A stretch of 64,000 bases of DNA from Streptomyces roseirectus (GCF_014489635.1 NZ_CP060828.1:3200001-3264000), one strand, 5' to 3'; shown: positions 16,752-26,515, numbered from the stretch's first letter. Made by a program: numbers and translations. Notes: a model not told the origin generated them from the sequence alone.

Positions 16752-17782
16752 GGGACGGGGACGGGCCGGTGCACAGCGATGAGCGCGGCGCGCGGCTGCC
16801 GACCGAGGAGGGCTTCCTCCCGGACGGCGCCCGCCGCATGGCGGACGGCATCGACGGCATTCCCGAGCAGGCCCGCCCGCATCCGCAGGACGACGGGCGG
16901 GATCTGGACGGGGCGCAGGACACCCCTGGCCGGGCCAGGACGGCTCGACAAAGGGCAACGGGCGGGACGATGAGCGAGCACGAGCGAGACGATCAACAGG
17001 GCGGCGTGGCCGCCGTGCCACACGGTCATCAGGACCGCAGCGAGGCGCGGGCGCTCTTCGTCGAGCTGCGGGGCCTGGCGGACGGCAGCCCCGAGTACGC
17101 GGAGCTGCGCAACCGGCTGGTCCGGATGCACCTCCCGCTCGTCGAGCACCTCGCGCGGCGGTTCCGCAACCGGGGCGAGCCGCTGGACGACCTGACGCAG
17201 GTCGCCACCATCGGGCTCATCAAGTCCGTGGACCGCTTCGACCCGGACCGCGGCGTCGAGTTCTCCACGTACGCGACACCCACCGTCGTCGGGGAGATCA
17301 AGCGGCACTTCCGGGACAAGGGGTGGGCCGTACGCGTCCCGCGCCGGCTCCAGGAACTGCGCCTCTCCCTCACCACCGCCACCGCCGAGCTCTCCCAGCA
17401 GCACGGGCGCTCCCCGACCGTCCACGAGCTCGCCGAGAAGCTGGCGATCTCCGAGGAGGAGGTCCTGGAGGGGCTGGAGTCCGCCAACGCGTACTCGACG
17501 CTCTCGCTGGACGTCCCCGACACGGACGACGAGTCGCCGGCCGTCGCCGACACGCTCGGCGCGGAGGACGAGGCGCTGGAGGGCGTCGAGTACCGCGAAT
17601 CCCTCAAGCCGCTCCTCGAAGACCTCCCACCGCGCGAGAAGCGGATCCTCCTCCTGCGGTTCTTCGGCAACATGACGCAGTCGCAGATCGCCCAGGAGGT
17701 CGGCATCTCCCAGATGCACGTCTCCCGCCTGCTGGCCCGCACACTGGCCCAGCTCCGGGAGAAGCTGCTGGTGGAGGAGTGA
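16748..17782 (+). CDS. sigH: SigB-family RNA polymerase sigma factor SigH
   Basis: Group 3 stress sigma factor. The conserved body starts near residue 90: region 2 LVEHLARRFRNRGEPLDDLT and GLIKSVDRFDPDRGVEFSTYA, region 3 VPRRLQELRLSLTTATAEL, region 4 LPPREKRILLLRFFGNMTQS with the HTH IAQEVGISQMHVSRLLARTL. It is identified as SigH from similarity and from gene order (next to its anti-sigma, a few genes from wblE, nagB and dasR). The GTG at 16748 overlaps the upstream stop and gives 344 residues (about 37-38 kDa), agreeing with a reported S. coelicolor SigH form of 37 kDa. GTG 16769 and ATG 16971 are alternatives, and the frame stays open back to 16316. Confidence 0.88.
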   Translation: MRDGDGPVHSDERGARLPTEEGFLPDGARRMADGIDGIPEQARPHPQDDGRDLDGAQDTPGRARTARQRATGGTMSEHERDDQQGGVAAVPHGHQDRSEARALFVELRGLADGSPEYAELRNRLVRMHLPLVEHLARRFRNRGEPLDDLTQVATIGLIKSVDRFDPDRGVEFSTYATPTVVGEIKRHFRDKGWAVRVPRRLQELRLSLTTATAELSQQHGRSPTVHELAEKLAISEEEVLEGLESANAYSTLSLDVPDTDDESPAVADTLGAEDEALEGVEYRESLKPLLEDLPPREKRILLLRFFGNMTQSQIAQEVGISQMHVSRLLARTLAQLREKLLVEE

Positions 17783-17811
17783 GGGCCGCGGCGACCGCCA
17801 CGGCGTGAGCG

Positions 17812-18261
17812 TCACTCCTGAGCGCCGGGCCCGCGGATCCCGAGGGCCCGGGTCGTCTCCCCGTTGACCAGCAGCACCAGCGCCACCACGGCGACGACGC
17901 CCAGCGCGATGCCCGCCGGGATGGCCACGCTGTCCGCCTGCACCAGGCTGTAGGCCACCGGCAACGCCATCACCTGCGTGACGATCGCGGGCCCTCGGCT
18001 CCAGCTCCGCTGTCCCAGCAGCCCCTTCGCGGCGAGCAGCGGCAGCAGCGCGAGCACCACCAGCGTGATCCCCCCGGTCACCGCGCCCTGCCGGTCGCCC
18101 GCGTCCCCGCCGATCCCCGCGACCAGCATCCACACACCCCCCACCACCAGCGCGGCCCCCTCCACCCCGGCCAGCACCGCCGCATACGTCACCCGCCGAG
18201 GCCGCACCCCCTGCCCCCCACCGGACGCCCGCACCGACTCAGAACCCTTCTCACTGCTCAC
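17812..18261 (-). CDS. Four-span integral membrane protein
   Basis: 149 residues from GTG 18261 (MSSEKGSESVRASGG). A hydrophilic N-terminal tail of about 25 residues precedes four transmembrane segments: AAVLAGVEGAALVVGGVWML, GGITLVVLALLPLLAAKGLL, AIVTQVMALPVAYSLV and GIALGVVAVVALVLLVNG. Widespread conserved protein in Streptomyces; no function known to me. It is convergent with sigH, with 29 bases between the stops, and the flanking AGGAGTGA/TCACTCCT inverted repeat could terminate both. Confidence 0.78.
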   Translation of the reverse strand: MSSEKGSESVRASGGGQGVRPRRVTYAAVLAGVEGAALVVGGVWMLVAGIGGDAGDRQGAVTGGITLVVLALLPLLAAKGLLGQRSWSRGPAIVTQVMALPVAYSLVQADSVAIPAGIALGVVAVVALVLLVNGETTRALGIRGPGAQE

Positions 18262-18400
18262 CCCTGAAGCGTAACGGTCACCCCAGCCGGGGAAGGAGAC
18301 CCCAGCCCCTCCCCGGCCGGGGCCAGAACCAGCAGCACTTCGCACCGAAGCCGACAGCCCGGCCGGGGAGTCGACCACCGGAACCGCGCGAGGGCGAGGG

Positions 18401-18512
18401 CAGCGGGGCAGCGGGGCAGCGGGGCAGCGGGGCAGCGGGGCAGCGGGGCAGCGGGGCAGCGGGGCAGCGGGGCAGCGGGGCAGCGGGGCAGCGGGGCAGC
18501 GGGGCAGCGGGG
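18401..18512. repeat. Perfect 14-copy octanucleotide tandem array (CAGCGGGG)n
   Basis: Fourteen uninterrupted copies of CAGCGGGG, ending where the unit decays to CAAGGCTG. It sits 140 bases upstream of the membrane-protein start. Because 8 is not a multiple of 3, all frames are read in turn; translated it gives Pro/Ala/Arg repeats that are not a real gene. Prone to slipped-strand length change. Confidence 0.95.
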
Positions 18513-19043
18513 CAAGGCTGACATGGGGGCGATGGCCACAGAGCGAGGCGGGTACGGGGCCGGGGAGACGAGCCGGGGCCGGGCGGCCCGACATCTGCGC
18601 GGGGCCGACGAAGAGAGAGCGGCCAGCCGCCTCACCGGACAGCGCCGGCCCGCACAGGGAGCCCGCGACTGACACATGGGCCGCCGGACCGGGGAGCGCG
18701 GCCAGCCGGCACAGGGCACCGCCGATTCCCCTGCCCGCTTCCAGCCGCCCCCTCACCCAACCTCACCACCCGCTGCCTCGCCCCTCCCCCCCTCTCGCAC
18801 CCCTCCCATCCCGCCCCGCGCACGCCCCCCGCGCTCACCCCCTCCCCCGCTCTCCCTCCCCACCCCACCCCGAAGCACTCCCGATCTCGCGCGCCCCCCC
18901 GACAACCCCCACGCGCCCCCGCGCCCTCTCCCCGGAGCCCTCGGCCTGATGAGGGTGTTCGTGGTGAGGGTCACCGTGGGATCTCTTACCGGTTCCCTAC
19001 CTCGACCTGTGCCCGGTACCACCCAGTAGGTACGCTGCGATCC
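18513..19043. other. Intergenic region, C-rich low-complexity, no gene
   Basis: About 530 bases with no convincing coding frame. 18760-18920 is strikingly C-rich and G-poor on the plus strand (runs of CCCCC, CCTCCCC). The last 80 bases, TACCGGTTCCCTACC and GGTACCACCCAGTAGGTACG, are less biased and probably hold the promoter of the lipid kinase gene. Confidence 0.5.
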
Positions 19044-20012
19044 ATGCGTGCACTTCTTGTGGTCAATCCGGCGGCGACGACGACGAGCGCGCGCAGGCGT
19101 GACGTGCTGATCCACGCGCTGGCGAGCGAGATGAAGCTGGAAGCGGTCACGACGGAGTACCGGGGGCACGCGAGGGACCTGGGCCGGCAGGCGGCACAGA
19201 GCAGCGACATCGACCTGGTCGTGGCGCTGGGCGGCGACGGCACGATCAACGAGGTCGTGAACGGCCTGCTGCACGCGGGCCCGGACCTGGAGAGGCTGCC
19301 GGGCCTGGCCGTGGTCCCCGGCGGCTCCACGAACGTGTTCGCGCGGGCCCTGGGCCTGCCCAACGACCCGGTGGAGGCGACCGGCGCCCTGCTGGACGCC
19401 CTGCGCCAGGGCAGCGAACGCACGGTCGGCCTGGGCATCGCGGCCGGCACCCCCGGCACCCCCGACGAGGCCGTCCCCGGCCGCTGGTTCACCTTTAACG
19501 CGGGCCTGGGATTCGACGCGAAAGTCATCGGCCGGGTCGAGCAACAGCGGGAACGTGGAAGGAAATCCACACACGCTCTTTACCTTCAGCAGGCACTGCG
19601 TCAGTTTCTCGGAGAACCCCACCGCAGGCACGGAACGATCACCCTGGAACGCGCCGGGGAAGAACCCGTGACCGATTTGGTGATGTCCATAGTCTGCAAC
19701 ACGGCTCCGTGGACCTATCTGGGCAATCGCCCGGTGTACGCGTCACCTAAGGCTTCGTTCGATACCGGCCTCGACGTGCTCGGTCTGAGCCGCCTCTCGA
19801 CCCCCGCGCTCGCCCGGTATGCCACACAATTGCTCCTTTCGTCCCCCGAGAGGGGCCCCCAGGGCAAGCACGCGACCTCCCTCCACGATCTGGACCAGTT
19901 CACCTTGCATTCGAAGGTGCCGCTCCCGCTCCAGATGGACGGAGACCACCTCGGACTGCGCACCAGCGTGACGTTCACAGGCGTACGCCGTGCACTGCGT
20001 GTGATTGTGTGA
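19044..20012 (+). CDS. Diacylglycerol kinase-family lipid kinase
   Basis: 322 residues of the DAGK_cat/YegS/DgkB family, which phosphorylates lipid hydroxyls with ATP. Signatures: N-terminal RALLVVNPAATT, the nucleotide-binding VVALGGDGTINEVVNGLL near residue 55-75, and AVVPGGSTNVFARALGLP. The C-terminal half is the beta-sandwich domain ending QMDGDHLGLRTSVTFTGVRRA. Family members recycle diacylglycerol or phosphorylate other lipids; the substrate is not determined. The 3' third is noticeably less GC-rich than neighbouring genes. In S. coelicolor the homologue also precedes wblE. Confidence 0.9.
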   Translation: MRALLVVNPAATTTSARRRDVLIHALASEMKLEAVTTEYRGHARDLGRQAAQSSDIDLVVALGGDGTINEVVNGLLHAGPDLERLPGLAVVPGGSTNVFARALGLPNDPVEATGALLDALRQGSERTVGLGIAAGTPGTPDEAVPGRWFTFNAGLGFDAKVIGRVEQQRERGRKSTHALYLQQALRQFLGEPHRRHGTITLERAGEEPVTDLVMSIVCNTAPWTYLGNRPVYASPKASFDTGLDVLGLSRLSTPALARYATQLLLSSPERGPQGKHATSLHDLDQFTLHSKVPLPLQMDGDHLGLRTSVTFTGVRRALRVIV

Positions 20013-20274
20013 GCAGAAAGGGCGGAAGTCCTTTCACTCGAACGTTTAGGCCAGGGTCCACCCCTTGGAAGTACGGCTGTGACCCAGTCGACACCGAGGA
20101 ATCAAAAAAAACTTTCCAGAAGGGGTTGTATCCGCCGCTGAGGTTTGCGAGTCTCTACGTGGCGATCGGGACAGCCCGCAACACCGGCATCCACTGATCA
20201 CCGGAACCCCTCTTCACGACACCAGGACCTCGCCAGGCACAGCTGGCTGGCGACCCTTCCCTTGTTGAGGGATT

Positions 20275-20290
20275 CGTGAAAGCGTTCACA
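20275..20290 (+). promoter_or_regulatory. CRP-like palindrome upstream of wblE
   Basis: CGTGAAAGCGTTCACA, a near-perfect match to TGTGA-N6-TCACA, about 45 bases before the wblE ATG. CRP control of the orthologous whiB1 promoter is known in Mycobacterium tuberculosis. The surrounding 20013-20334 leader also holds an A8 run near 20105 and is relatively AT-rich, as expected for a strong promoter region. Confidence 0.5.
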
Positions 20291-20334
20291 TTCACAAGCA
20301 ACCCGCACGTAACACCCAAGGAGAGGTAGCAGCC

Positions 20335-20592
20335 ATGGACTGGCGTCACAACGCCGTTTGCCGCGAGGAAGACCCCGAGCTCTTCTTCCCCATCGGCAAC
20401 ACCGGTCCTGCGCTGCTGCAGATCGAGGAAGCCAAGGCCGTCTGCCGGCGCTGCCCCGTCATGGATCAGTGTCTGCAGTGGGCGCTCGAGTCCGGTCAGG
20501 ACTCGGGTGTCTGGGGTGGTCTCAGCGAGGACGAGCGCCGCGCCATGAAGCGCCGCGCCGCCCGCAACCGGGCCCGTCAGGCGTCTGCCTGA
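20335..20592 (+). CDS. wblE: WhiB-like iron-sulfur regulator WblE
   Basis: 85 residues, essentially the textbook WblE (WhiB1 orthologue). It binds a [4Fe-4S] cluster through four cysteines: C9 in NAVCREED and the trio in AVCRRCPVMDQCLQWA. The turn motif GVWGGLSEDER and the basic C-terminal tail KRRAARNRARQ complete the domain; the tail would contact DNA. WhiB1-type proteins bind domain 4 of the principal sigma factor and respond to nitric oxide. A GGAGAGG Shine-Dalgarno precedes the ATG. The pdtaS-like kinase follows convergently, an arrangement shared with mycobacteria. Confidence 0.96.
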   Translation: MDWRHNAVCREEDPELFFPIGNTGPALLQIEEAKAVCRRCPVMDQCLQWALESGQDSGVWGGLSEDERRAMKRRAARNRARQASA

Positions 20593-20735
20593 CCTGTCCG
20601 CCCCGCTAAAACAGCCTGAGGTTGGCGGCGCGTACAGCAGGTACGCAGCTCCCGCCCCCGAACCGCAGCGCGCAGTACCCCCAAGCGCTCAGTACGACTT
20701 GCACAACTTGCACGAGTACCGCAGCAGGGAGCGAT

Positions 20736-20764
20736 AGCCCCGGCCCACACGGACCGGGGCTCTT
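20736..20764. terminator. Rho-independent terminator between wblE and the kinase
   Basis: AGCCCCGG and CCGGGGCT form a stem around CCCACACGGA, followed by CTTT on the plus strand. It lies between two convergent genes and may serve both. Confidence 0.7.
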
Positions 20765-20781
20765 TGCTGCCCTGCGACAGC

Positions 20782-22248
20782 TCACTTCTGCGACTGCACC
20801 GGCACGTCCAGGATCACCTGGGTCCCGCCCTCCGGCCCCGGCACCATGTCGAAGCTGCCCCCCAACTCCCCCTCCACCAGCGTCCGGACGATCTGCAGCC
20901 CGAGGTTGCCCGAGGTGTGCGGGTCGAACCCGTCCGGCAGCCCGACGCCGTCGTCCTGGACGGTGACGAGGAGTCGCGCGTCCTTGGACGTCCCGCCGCG
21001 CACGGCCGTCACCTCCACGGTCCCGCTCTCACCCTCACGGAACCCGTGCTCCAGGGCGTTCTGCAAAATCTCGGTCAGGACCATCGAGAGCGGGGTGGCC
21101 ACCTCGGCGTCGAGAATCCCGAACCGCCCGGTGCGCCGCCCGGTCACCTTGCCCGGCGAGATCTCGGCGACCATCGCGAGCACCCGGTCGGCGATCTCGT
21201 CGAACTCCACCCGCTCGTCCAGGTTCTGAGACAGCGTCTCATGGACGATGGCGATCGAGCCGACCCGGCGGACGGCCTCCTCCAGCGCCTCCCGCCCGCG
21301 TTCGGACTCGATGCGCCGGGCCTGGAGCCTGAGCAGGGCGGCGACCGTCTGGAGGTTGTTCTTCACCCGGTGGTGGATCTCCCGGATGGTCGCGTCCTTG
21401 GTGATCAACTCCCGCTCGCGGCGGCGCAGTTCGGTGACGTCCCGCAGGAGCACCAGCGAACCGATGCGGGTGCCCTTGGGCTTGAGGGGGATCGCCCGGA
21501 ACTGGATCACCCCGTCGTTCGCCTCGATCTCGAACTCGCGCGGCGCCCAGCCGCTGGCGACCTTGGCCAGCGCCTCGTCCACCGGCCCACGTGTGGGGGC
21601 GAGTTCGGCCGTCGTCTGCCCGAGGTGGTGGCCGACGAGGTCGGAGGCGAGGCCCATGCGGTGGTACGCGGAGAGCGCGTTCGGGGAGGCGTACTGGACG
21701 ATGCCGTCCGCGTCCAGGCGGATCAGGCCGTCGCCGACGCGCGGGGCGGCGTCCATGTCCATCTGCTGGCCGGCGAAGGGGAACGCGCCCGCCGCGATCA
21801 TCTGGGCGAGGTCGGACGCGCTCTGGAGGTAGGTCAGCTCCAGGCGGCTCGGGGTGCGGACGGTCAGCAGGTTGGTGTTGCGGGCGATGACGCCGAGGAC
21901 GCGGCCCTCGCGGCGCACGGGGATCGACTCGACCCGGACGGGGACCTCCTCGCGCCACTCCGGGTCGCCCTCGCGGACGATGCGGCCCTCGTCGAGGGCG
22001 ACGTCCAGGAGCGGGCGGCGGCCCCGGGGAACCAGGTGGCCGACCATGTCGTCCTGATAGGAGGTGGGGCCCGTGTTGGGGCGCATCTGCGCCACCGAGA
22101 CGTACCGCGTGCCGTCGCTCGTCGGGACCCACAGCACCAGGTCGGCGAAGGAGAGGTCGGAGAGCAGCTGCCACTCCGAGACCAGCAGGTGCAGCCACTC
22201 CAGGTCGGAGTCACCGAGAGCGGTGTGCTGGCGTACGAGTTCGTTCAT
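20782..22248 (-). CDS. PdtaS-type sensor histidine kinase
   Basis: 488 residues from ATG 22248 (MNELVRQHTALGDSDLEWLH). Domains in order: an N-terminal GAF domain of PdtaS type (about 1-140), a PAS domain (about 160-270, beginning IRLDADGIVQYASPNALSAY), a HisKA_2 dimerisation helix pair with the phospho-acceptor His in IREIHHRVKNNLQTVAALL, and an HATPase domain with N-box LSMVLTEILQNALEHGF and G-boxes DDGVGLPDGFD and GNLGLQIV. No membrane segments, so cytosolic. In M. tuberculosis PdtaS signals to the RNA-binding antiterminator PdtaR and lies beside whiB1; the same neighbourhood is kept here. The response regulator is not in this window. Confidence 0.9.
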   Translation of the reverse strand: MNELVRQHTALGDSDLEWLHLLVSEWQLLSDLSFADLVLWVPTSDGTRYVSVAQMRPNTGPTSYQDDMVGHLVPRGRRPLLDVALDEGRIVREGDPEWREEVPVRVESIPVRREGRVLGVIARNTNLLTVRTPSRLELTYLQSASDLAQMIAAGAFPFAGQQMDMDAAPRVGDGLIRLDADGIVQYASPNALSAYHRMGLASDLVGHHLGQTTAELAPTRGPVDEALAKVASGWAPREFEIEANDGVIQFRAIPLKPKGTRIGSLVLLRDVTELRRRERELITKDATIREIHHRVKNNLQTVAALLRLQARRIESERGREALEEAVRRVGSIAIVHETLSQNLDERVEFDEIADRVLAMVAEISPGKVTGRRTGRFGILDAEVATPLSMVLTEILQNALEHGFREGESGTVEVTAVRGGTSKDARLLVTVQDDGVGLPDGFDPHTSGNLGLQIVRTLVEGELGGSFDMVPGPEGGTQVILDVPVQSQK

Positions 22249-22717
22249 GGAGGGCACATGAGCGAGCGTACCCGCCGGTTTGTTGCTGGCCGAAACGTGA
22301 CGTCCGTACGAGGTGCTGGATCCCATCGTGACGACATACCCGGGGCGTGGGGCGGTGTACGCCTGTGAAAACACCCGCGGGCCGCGGCGCCTGAAGGGAC
22401 CCTCAACCCTCGCGGCACCGCAGCCCGGAGCAATCTCGGCCGCGGGGTGTGCGGTCCCGGGCCGAAAGGTGAGGAGCCGGGGCAGTCAGGGCAGAGAGCA
22501 CCGGTTCCTCGGTCCGCCCTCCTGTGCGGGGAGAACGGAAGTCACGCTGGTGTGGACGCTCTGTGCGTCTCAACGAAGCCTAGCCTGTGCGGGTTCCCTT
22601 GGGGGGCCTGAGGAGTGAGGGATTTCCCGCGCGATCGCCGCCGCGATGTTCAGCGGACGGACAACCGGCCGTCGACCGGCCGCAACCCGGCGGGCCGGGA
22701 CATGTCGGCTAGATTAG
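22249..22717. other. Intergenic region between kinase and nagB
   Basis: About 470 bases between the divergent kinase and nagB starts. No convincing coding frame; it should contain both promoters. Apart from the DasR site at its nagB end I see no recognisable element. Confidence 0.4.
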
Positions 22718-22733
22718 AGTGGTCTAAACCACA
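22718..22733 (+). promoter_or_regulatory. dre operator (DasR-responsive element) of nagB
   Basis: AGTGGTCTAAACCACA, a near-perfect palindrome matching the remembered dre consensus ACTGGTCTAGACCACT. It ends 36 bases before the nagB ATG, a position consistent with repression by DasR relieved by glucosamine-6-phosphate. Confidence 0.88.
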
Positions 22734-22769
22734 TGTCCATTTCGGCTTCTCCCAGAACGGCAGGCCAGC

Positions 22770-23555
22770 GTGGAAGTTGTGATCGTCCCGGACGCCGCCG
22801 CGGGCGGCGAACTCGTCGCCGAGGCCATCGTGCGGCTCCTGAACCGCAAGCCCGACGCGCTGCTCGGCGTGGCCACCGGCTCGACGCCCCTGCCGGTCTA
22901 CCAGGCCCTCACGGCGCGCGTGCGCGCGGGCGACGCGGACGTCTCCCGGGTGCGGATAGCCCAGCTCGACGAGTACGTCGGCCTCCCCGCCGACCATCCC
23001 GAGTCCTACCGCTCGGTCCTCCACCGCGAAGTCCTCACGCCGCTCGGCATCCCCCTGAGCGCCTTCCTCGGTCCCGACGGCACCGCCTCCGACGTCCCCG
23101 CCGCCTGCGCCGCCTACGACCGCGCGCTCACCGAGTCCGGCGGCGTCGACCTCCAGATCCTCGGCATCGGCACGGACGGGCACATCGGCTTCAACGAGCC
23201 CTGCTCCTCCCTCGCGTCCCGCACCCGCATCAAGACCCTCACCGAGCAGACCCGCGTCGACAACGCCCGCTTCTTCGACGGCGACATCACCCAGGTCCCC
23301 CACCACGTCATCACCCAGGGCATCGGCACCATCCTCGAAGCCCGCCACCTCGTCCTCCTCGCCACCGGCGAAGGCAAGGCCGACGCGGTCGCCTCCACGG
23401 TCGAGGGCCCGATCTCCGCCTTCTGCCCCGCCTCCGCCCTCCAACTCCACCCCCACACCACGATCATCACCGACGAAGCCGCCGCCTCAAAGCTGAAGCT
23501 CGCCGACTACTTCCGCCACACCTACGCCAACAAACCGGCCTGGCAGGGCATCTGA
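22770..23555 (+). CDS. nagB: Glucosamine-6-phosphate deaminase
   Basis: 261 residues. Converts glucosamine-6-phosphate to fructose-6-phosphate and ammonia, the step that sends chitin-derived aminosugars into glycolysis. Signatures: ALLGVATGSTPLPVYQAL (phosphate loop), VRIAQLDEYVGLP, and GIGTDGHIGFNEPCSSLASRT containing the catalytic D and H. The C-terminal ATGEGKADAV completes the family. Length is close to the usual 260-266. The dre operator immediately upstream puts it in the DasR regulon; the substrate glucosamine-6-phosphate is also the DasR ligand, closing a feedback loop. Confidence 0.96.
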   Translation: MEVVIVPDAAAGGELVAEAIVRLLNRKPDALLGVATGSTPLPVYQALTARVRAGDADVSRVRIAQLDEYVGLPADHPESYRSVLHREVLTPLGIPLSAFLGPDGTASDVPAACAAYDRALTESGGVDLQILGIGTDGHIGFNEPCSSLASRTRIKTLTEQTRVDNARFFDGDITQVPHHVITQGIGTILEARHLVLLATGEGKADAVASTVEGPISAFCPASALQLHPHTTIITDEAAASKLKLADYFRHTYANKPAWQGI

Positions 23556-23702
23556 GCAGCTAGCACGAGCGGGGGCGACGCTGGGAACAGCTCCCGGCAC
23601 CACCCCGGCGAGGGGCAACACGCGACCGGGGCCTTCGCCATCGGCACGACCGAGAGCGACCGGCACGGACGAGGGCCGACAGGGATCAGCGACGGGCGGC
23701 TA

Positions 23703-23850
23703 ACACGGGCGACGGGGACGGGCAGGGGACGACGGGACGGGGACGGGACGAGCAGGGGGCGACGGAGACGGGGACGGGACGGGCCGGGGGCGGCGGAGAC
23801 GGGACGGGCAAGGAGCGACGGGCGACGGTCGACGGGTAAGAGGCGACGGG
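23703..23850. repeat. Degenerate GACGGG-rich repeats downstream of nagB
   Basis: Imperfect tandem units such as GACGGGGACGGGACG and GGCGACGGAGACGGG cover about 150 bases of the 413-base gap between nagB and the hexosaminidase stop. No coding function is apparent. Confidence 0.75.
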
Positions 23851-23895
23851 CACAGCCACCCGCACTCACCACCCCACGCTCACCCCCACCCACCC

Positions 23896-23939
23896 CAGGG
23901 GCGCGGGGAACTGCGCGACCAGCCACAACGAACCCGCAC
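23896..23939. repeat. Dispersed intergenic repeat, GGAACTGCGCG subtype
   Basis: CAGGGGCGCGGGGAACTGCG continuing CGACCAGCCACAACG. Nearly identical to the copy at about 28.53 kb, and present in inverted form near 28.43 kb. Confidence 0.75.
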
Positions 23940-23968
23940 CCGGCCAACCACCCCCGCGCCCCGCCCCC

Positions 23969-25432
23969 TCACCGCACCCCCGCCAACACCTCCGCCGCCG
24001 CGACCCCACACACCCTCGCCGCCCCGTGCGTAGCGAGGTGGACGGCGCCCCGAGGAGGTGCGTGGGGGACGCCCATTTCGACGATGACCGTGTCGGGCCG
24101 GGCCCGGAGGAGGGTCGTCACGGCGGCGGACATCCAGCTGTGGCGATGCTCGTCGCGGACGACGGCGACGATGCGCCGGCCGCCCGCGGCGGCGAGGGCG
24201 GATGTACCCGCGTCGGCCCCGGCGAAGGTGCCGGTGAGGGTGCCGGGGAGGAGCCCGGCCAGAGCAGGCCCTAGCCCCCAGGGCGTCTCGTCGCCGACGG
24301 CGATGTTGGCGACGGGCGTGAACCCGGCGACGTACGGCGCGGCCGTGAGCGGGGTGAGCTGACCGGTGACCCGAAGGGCCCGGTGTGCCGCCTCCAGCCC
24401 GATGCCGGGGTTCGCCACGAGGCCGCCCGGCGTACGGGAGGCCGTCCAGCGGGCCAGCGCCCGCACCCGCCCCGCCGCGTCCGCGAGCCGTTCCTCGGCG
24501 AGTTCACCGGCGCGCACCGCAGCGACGAGGGCGTCCCGCAGCCGGCACACCGTGGCATCGTCGGCCAGCCCCCCGCCCACACAGATCGCGTCGGCCCCCG
24601 CGGCGATCGCGAGAACGGCCCCCCGCTCGACGCCGTACGTGGCGGCGACGGCCCGCATCTCCATCCCGTCGGTGATGATCAGCCCGTCGTAGCCGAGGTC
24701 ACCCCGCAGGAGATCGGTGAGGACGGCACGGGAGAGCGTCGCGGGCCGGCCGGCGTCGAGGGCGGGCGTGAGGATGTGGGCCGTCATGATCGCGCGCACC
24801 CCGGCGTCGATGGCCGCGCGGAACGGCGGAAGATCCCGGCCGGCGAGGACGTCGTACGGCACGTCGATCCGCGGCAGCGACTCGTGCGAGTCGACGGACG
24901 TGTCCCCGTGCCCCGGGAAGTGCTTCGCGCAGGCCGCGACCCCCGCGGACTGGAGCCCGGTGACGTACGCGGCGGTGTGGCGGGCGGCCAGCGCGGGATC
25001 GGCGCCGAAGGAGCGCACGCCGATGACGGGGTTGCCGGGGTCGGTGTTGACGTCCGCGGACGGCGCCCAGTCGAGGTTGACGCCGCACGCGGCGAGTCGG
25101 CGCCCCAGTTCGGCGGCGACGCCGGACGTGAGGACGGTGTCGTCCACGACCCCCAGCGCGAGGTTCCCGGGGAACGAGGAACCCTGGCGCGCTTCGAGCC
25201 GGGTGACGTCGCCGCCCTCCTCGTCGACGGCGACCAGCACATCGGGCCGGACCTTGCGCAACTCGGCGGTGAGGTCGGCGAGTTGGCGGGGCCCGGTGAT
25301 GTTGCGGCCGAACAGGCCGACGGCCGCGAGCCCTTCGTCGAGGCGGCGCAGCAGCCAGTCGGGGGCGGTCGTCCCGGTGAAGCCGGGCTGGAGGACGGCG
25401 AGCGCGTCCCGGTCCACGGTCGTCTCTGCCAA
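23969..25432 (-). CDS. GH3 beta-N-acetylhexosaminidase (DasD/NagZ-like)
   Basis: About 487 residues. Family 3 glycoside hydrolase that would release N-acetylglucosamine from chito-oligosaccharides or muropeptides. Signatures: LVAVDEEGGDVTRLE, the NagZ-type CAKHFPGHGDTSVDSHESLP with the catalytic His/Asp loop, and GYDGLIITDGMEMRAVAA with the nucleophile Asp in TDGMEM. A C-terminal sub-domain follows (residues 350-487). No signal peptide, so cytoplasmic. The TTG at 25432 is preferred because GGAGG lies 6 bases upstream; GTG at 25438 abuts that site. Its dre operator overlaps the leader. In S. coelicolor the homologue dasD follows dasABC; here it directly adjoins dasR. Confidence 0.88.
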   Translation of the reverse strand: MAETTVDRDALAVLQPGFTGTTAPDWLLRRLDEGLAAVGLFGRNITGPRQLADLTAELRKVRPDVLVAVDEEGGDVTRLEARQGSSFPGNLALGVVDDTVLTSGVAAELGRRLAACGVNLDWAPSADVNTDPGNPVIGVRSFGADPALAARHTAAYVTGLQSAGVAACAKHFPGHGDTSVDSHESLPRIDVPYDVLAGRDLPPFRAAIDAGVRAIMTAHILTPALDAGRPATLSRAVLTDLLRGDLGYDGLIITDGMEMRAVAATYGVERGAVLAIAAGADAICVGGGLADDATVCRLRDALVAAVRAGELAEERLADAAGRVRALARWTASRTPGGLVANPGIGLEAAHRALRVTGQLTPLTAAPYVAGFTPVANIAVGDETPWGLGPALAGLLPGTLTGTFAGADAGTSALAAAGGRRIVAVVRDEHRHSWMSAAVTTLLRARPDTVIVEMGVPHAPPRGAVHLATHGAARVCGVAAAEVLAGVR

Positions 25433-25444
25433 CGCCACCCTCCG

Positions 25445-26408
<964 letters not shown>

Positions 26409-26515
26409 CACAGGTCAAGGACGATATGCGGACAGGGCTTCCGCTGCGCTTTATCCGTCACTTAGATTGCCTGCGCATTGCAGTGGTGATCACAGCGAGG
26501 GGACGGAGCCGCCCG

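Noticed and set aside
18258..18719. Proline-rich proteins encoded by the octanucleotide array
   Set aside because: The 8-base unit gives similar PLPRCPAA repeats in every frame, so the frame is a by-product of the repeat, not a gene.
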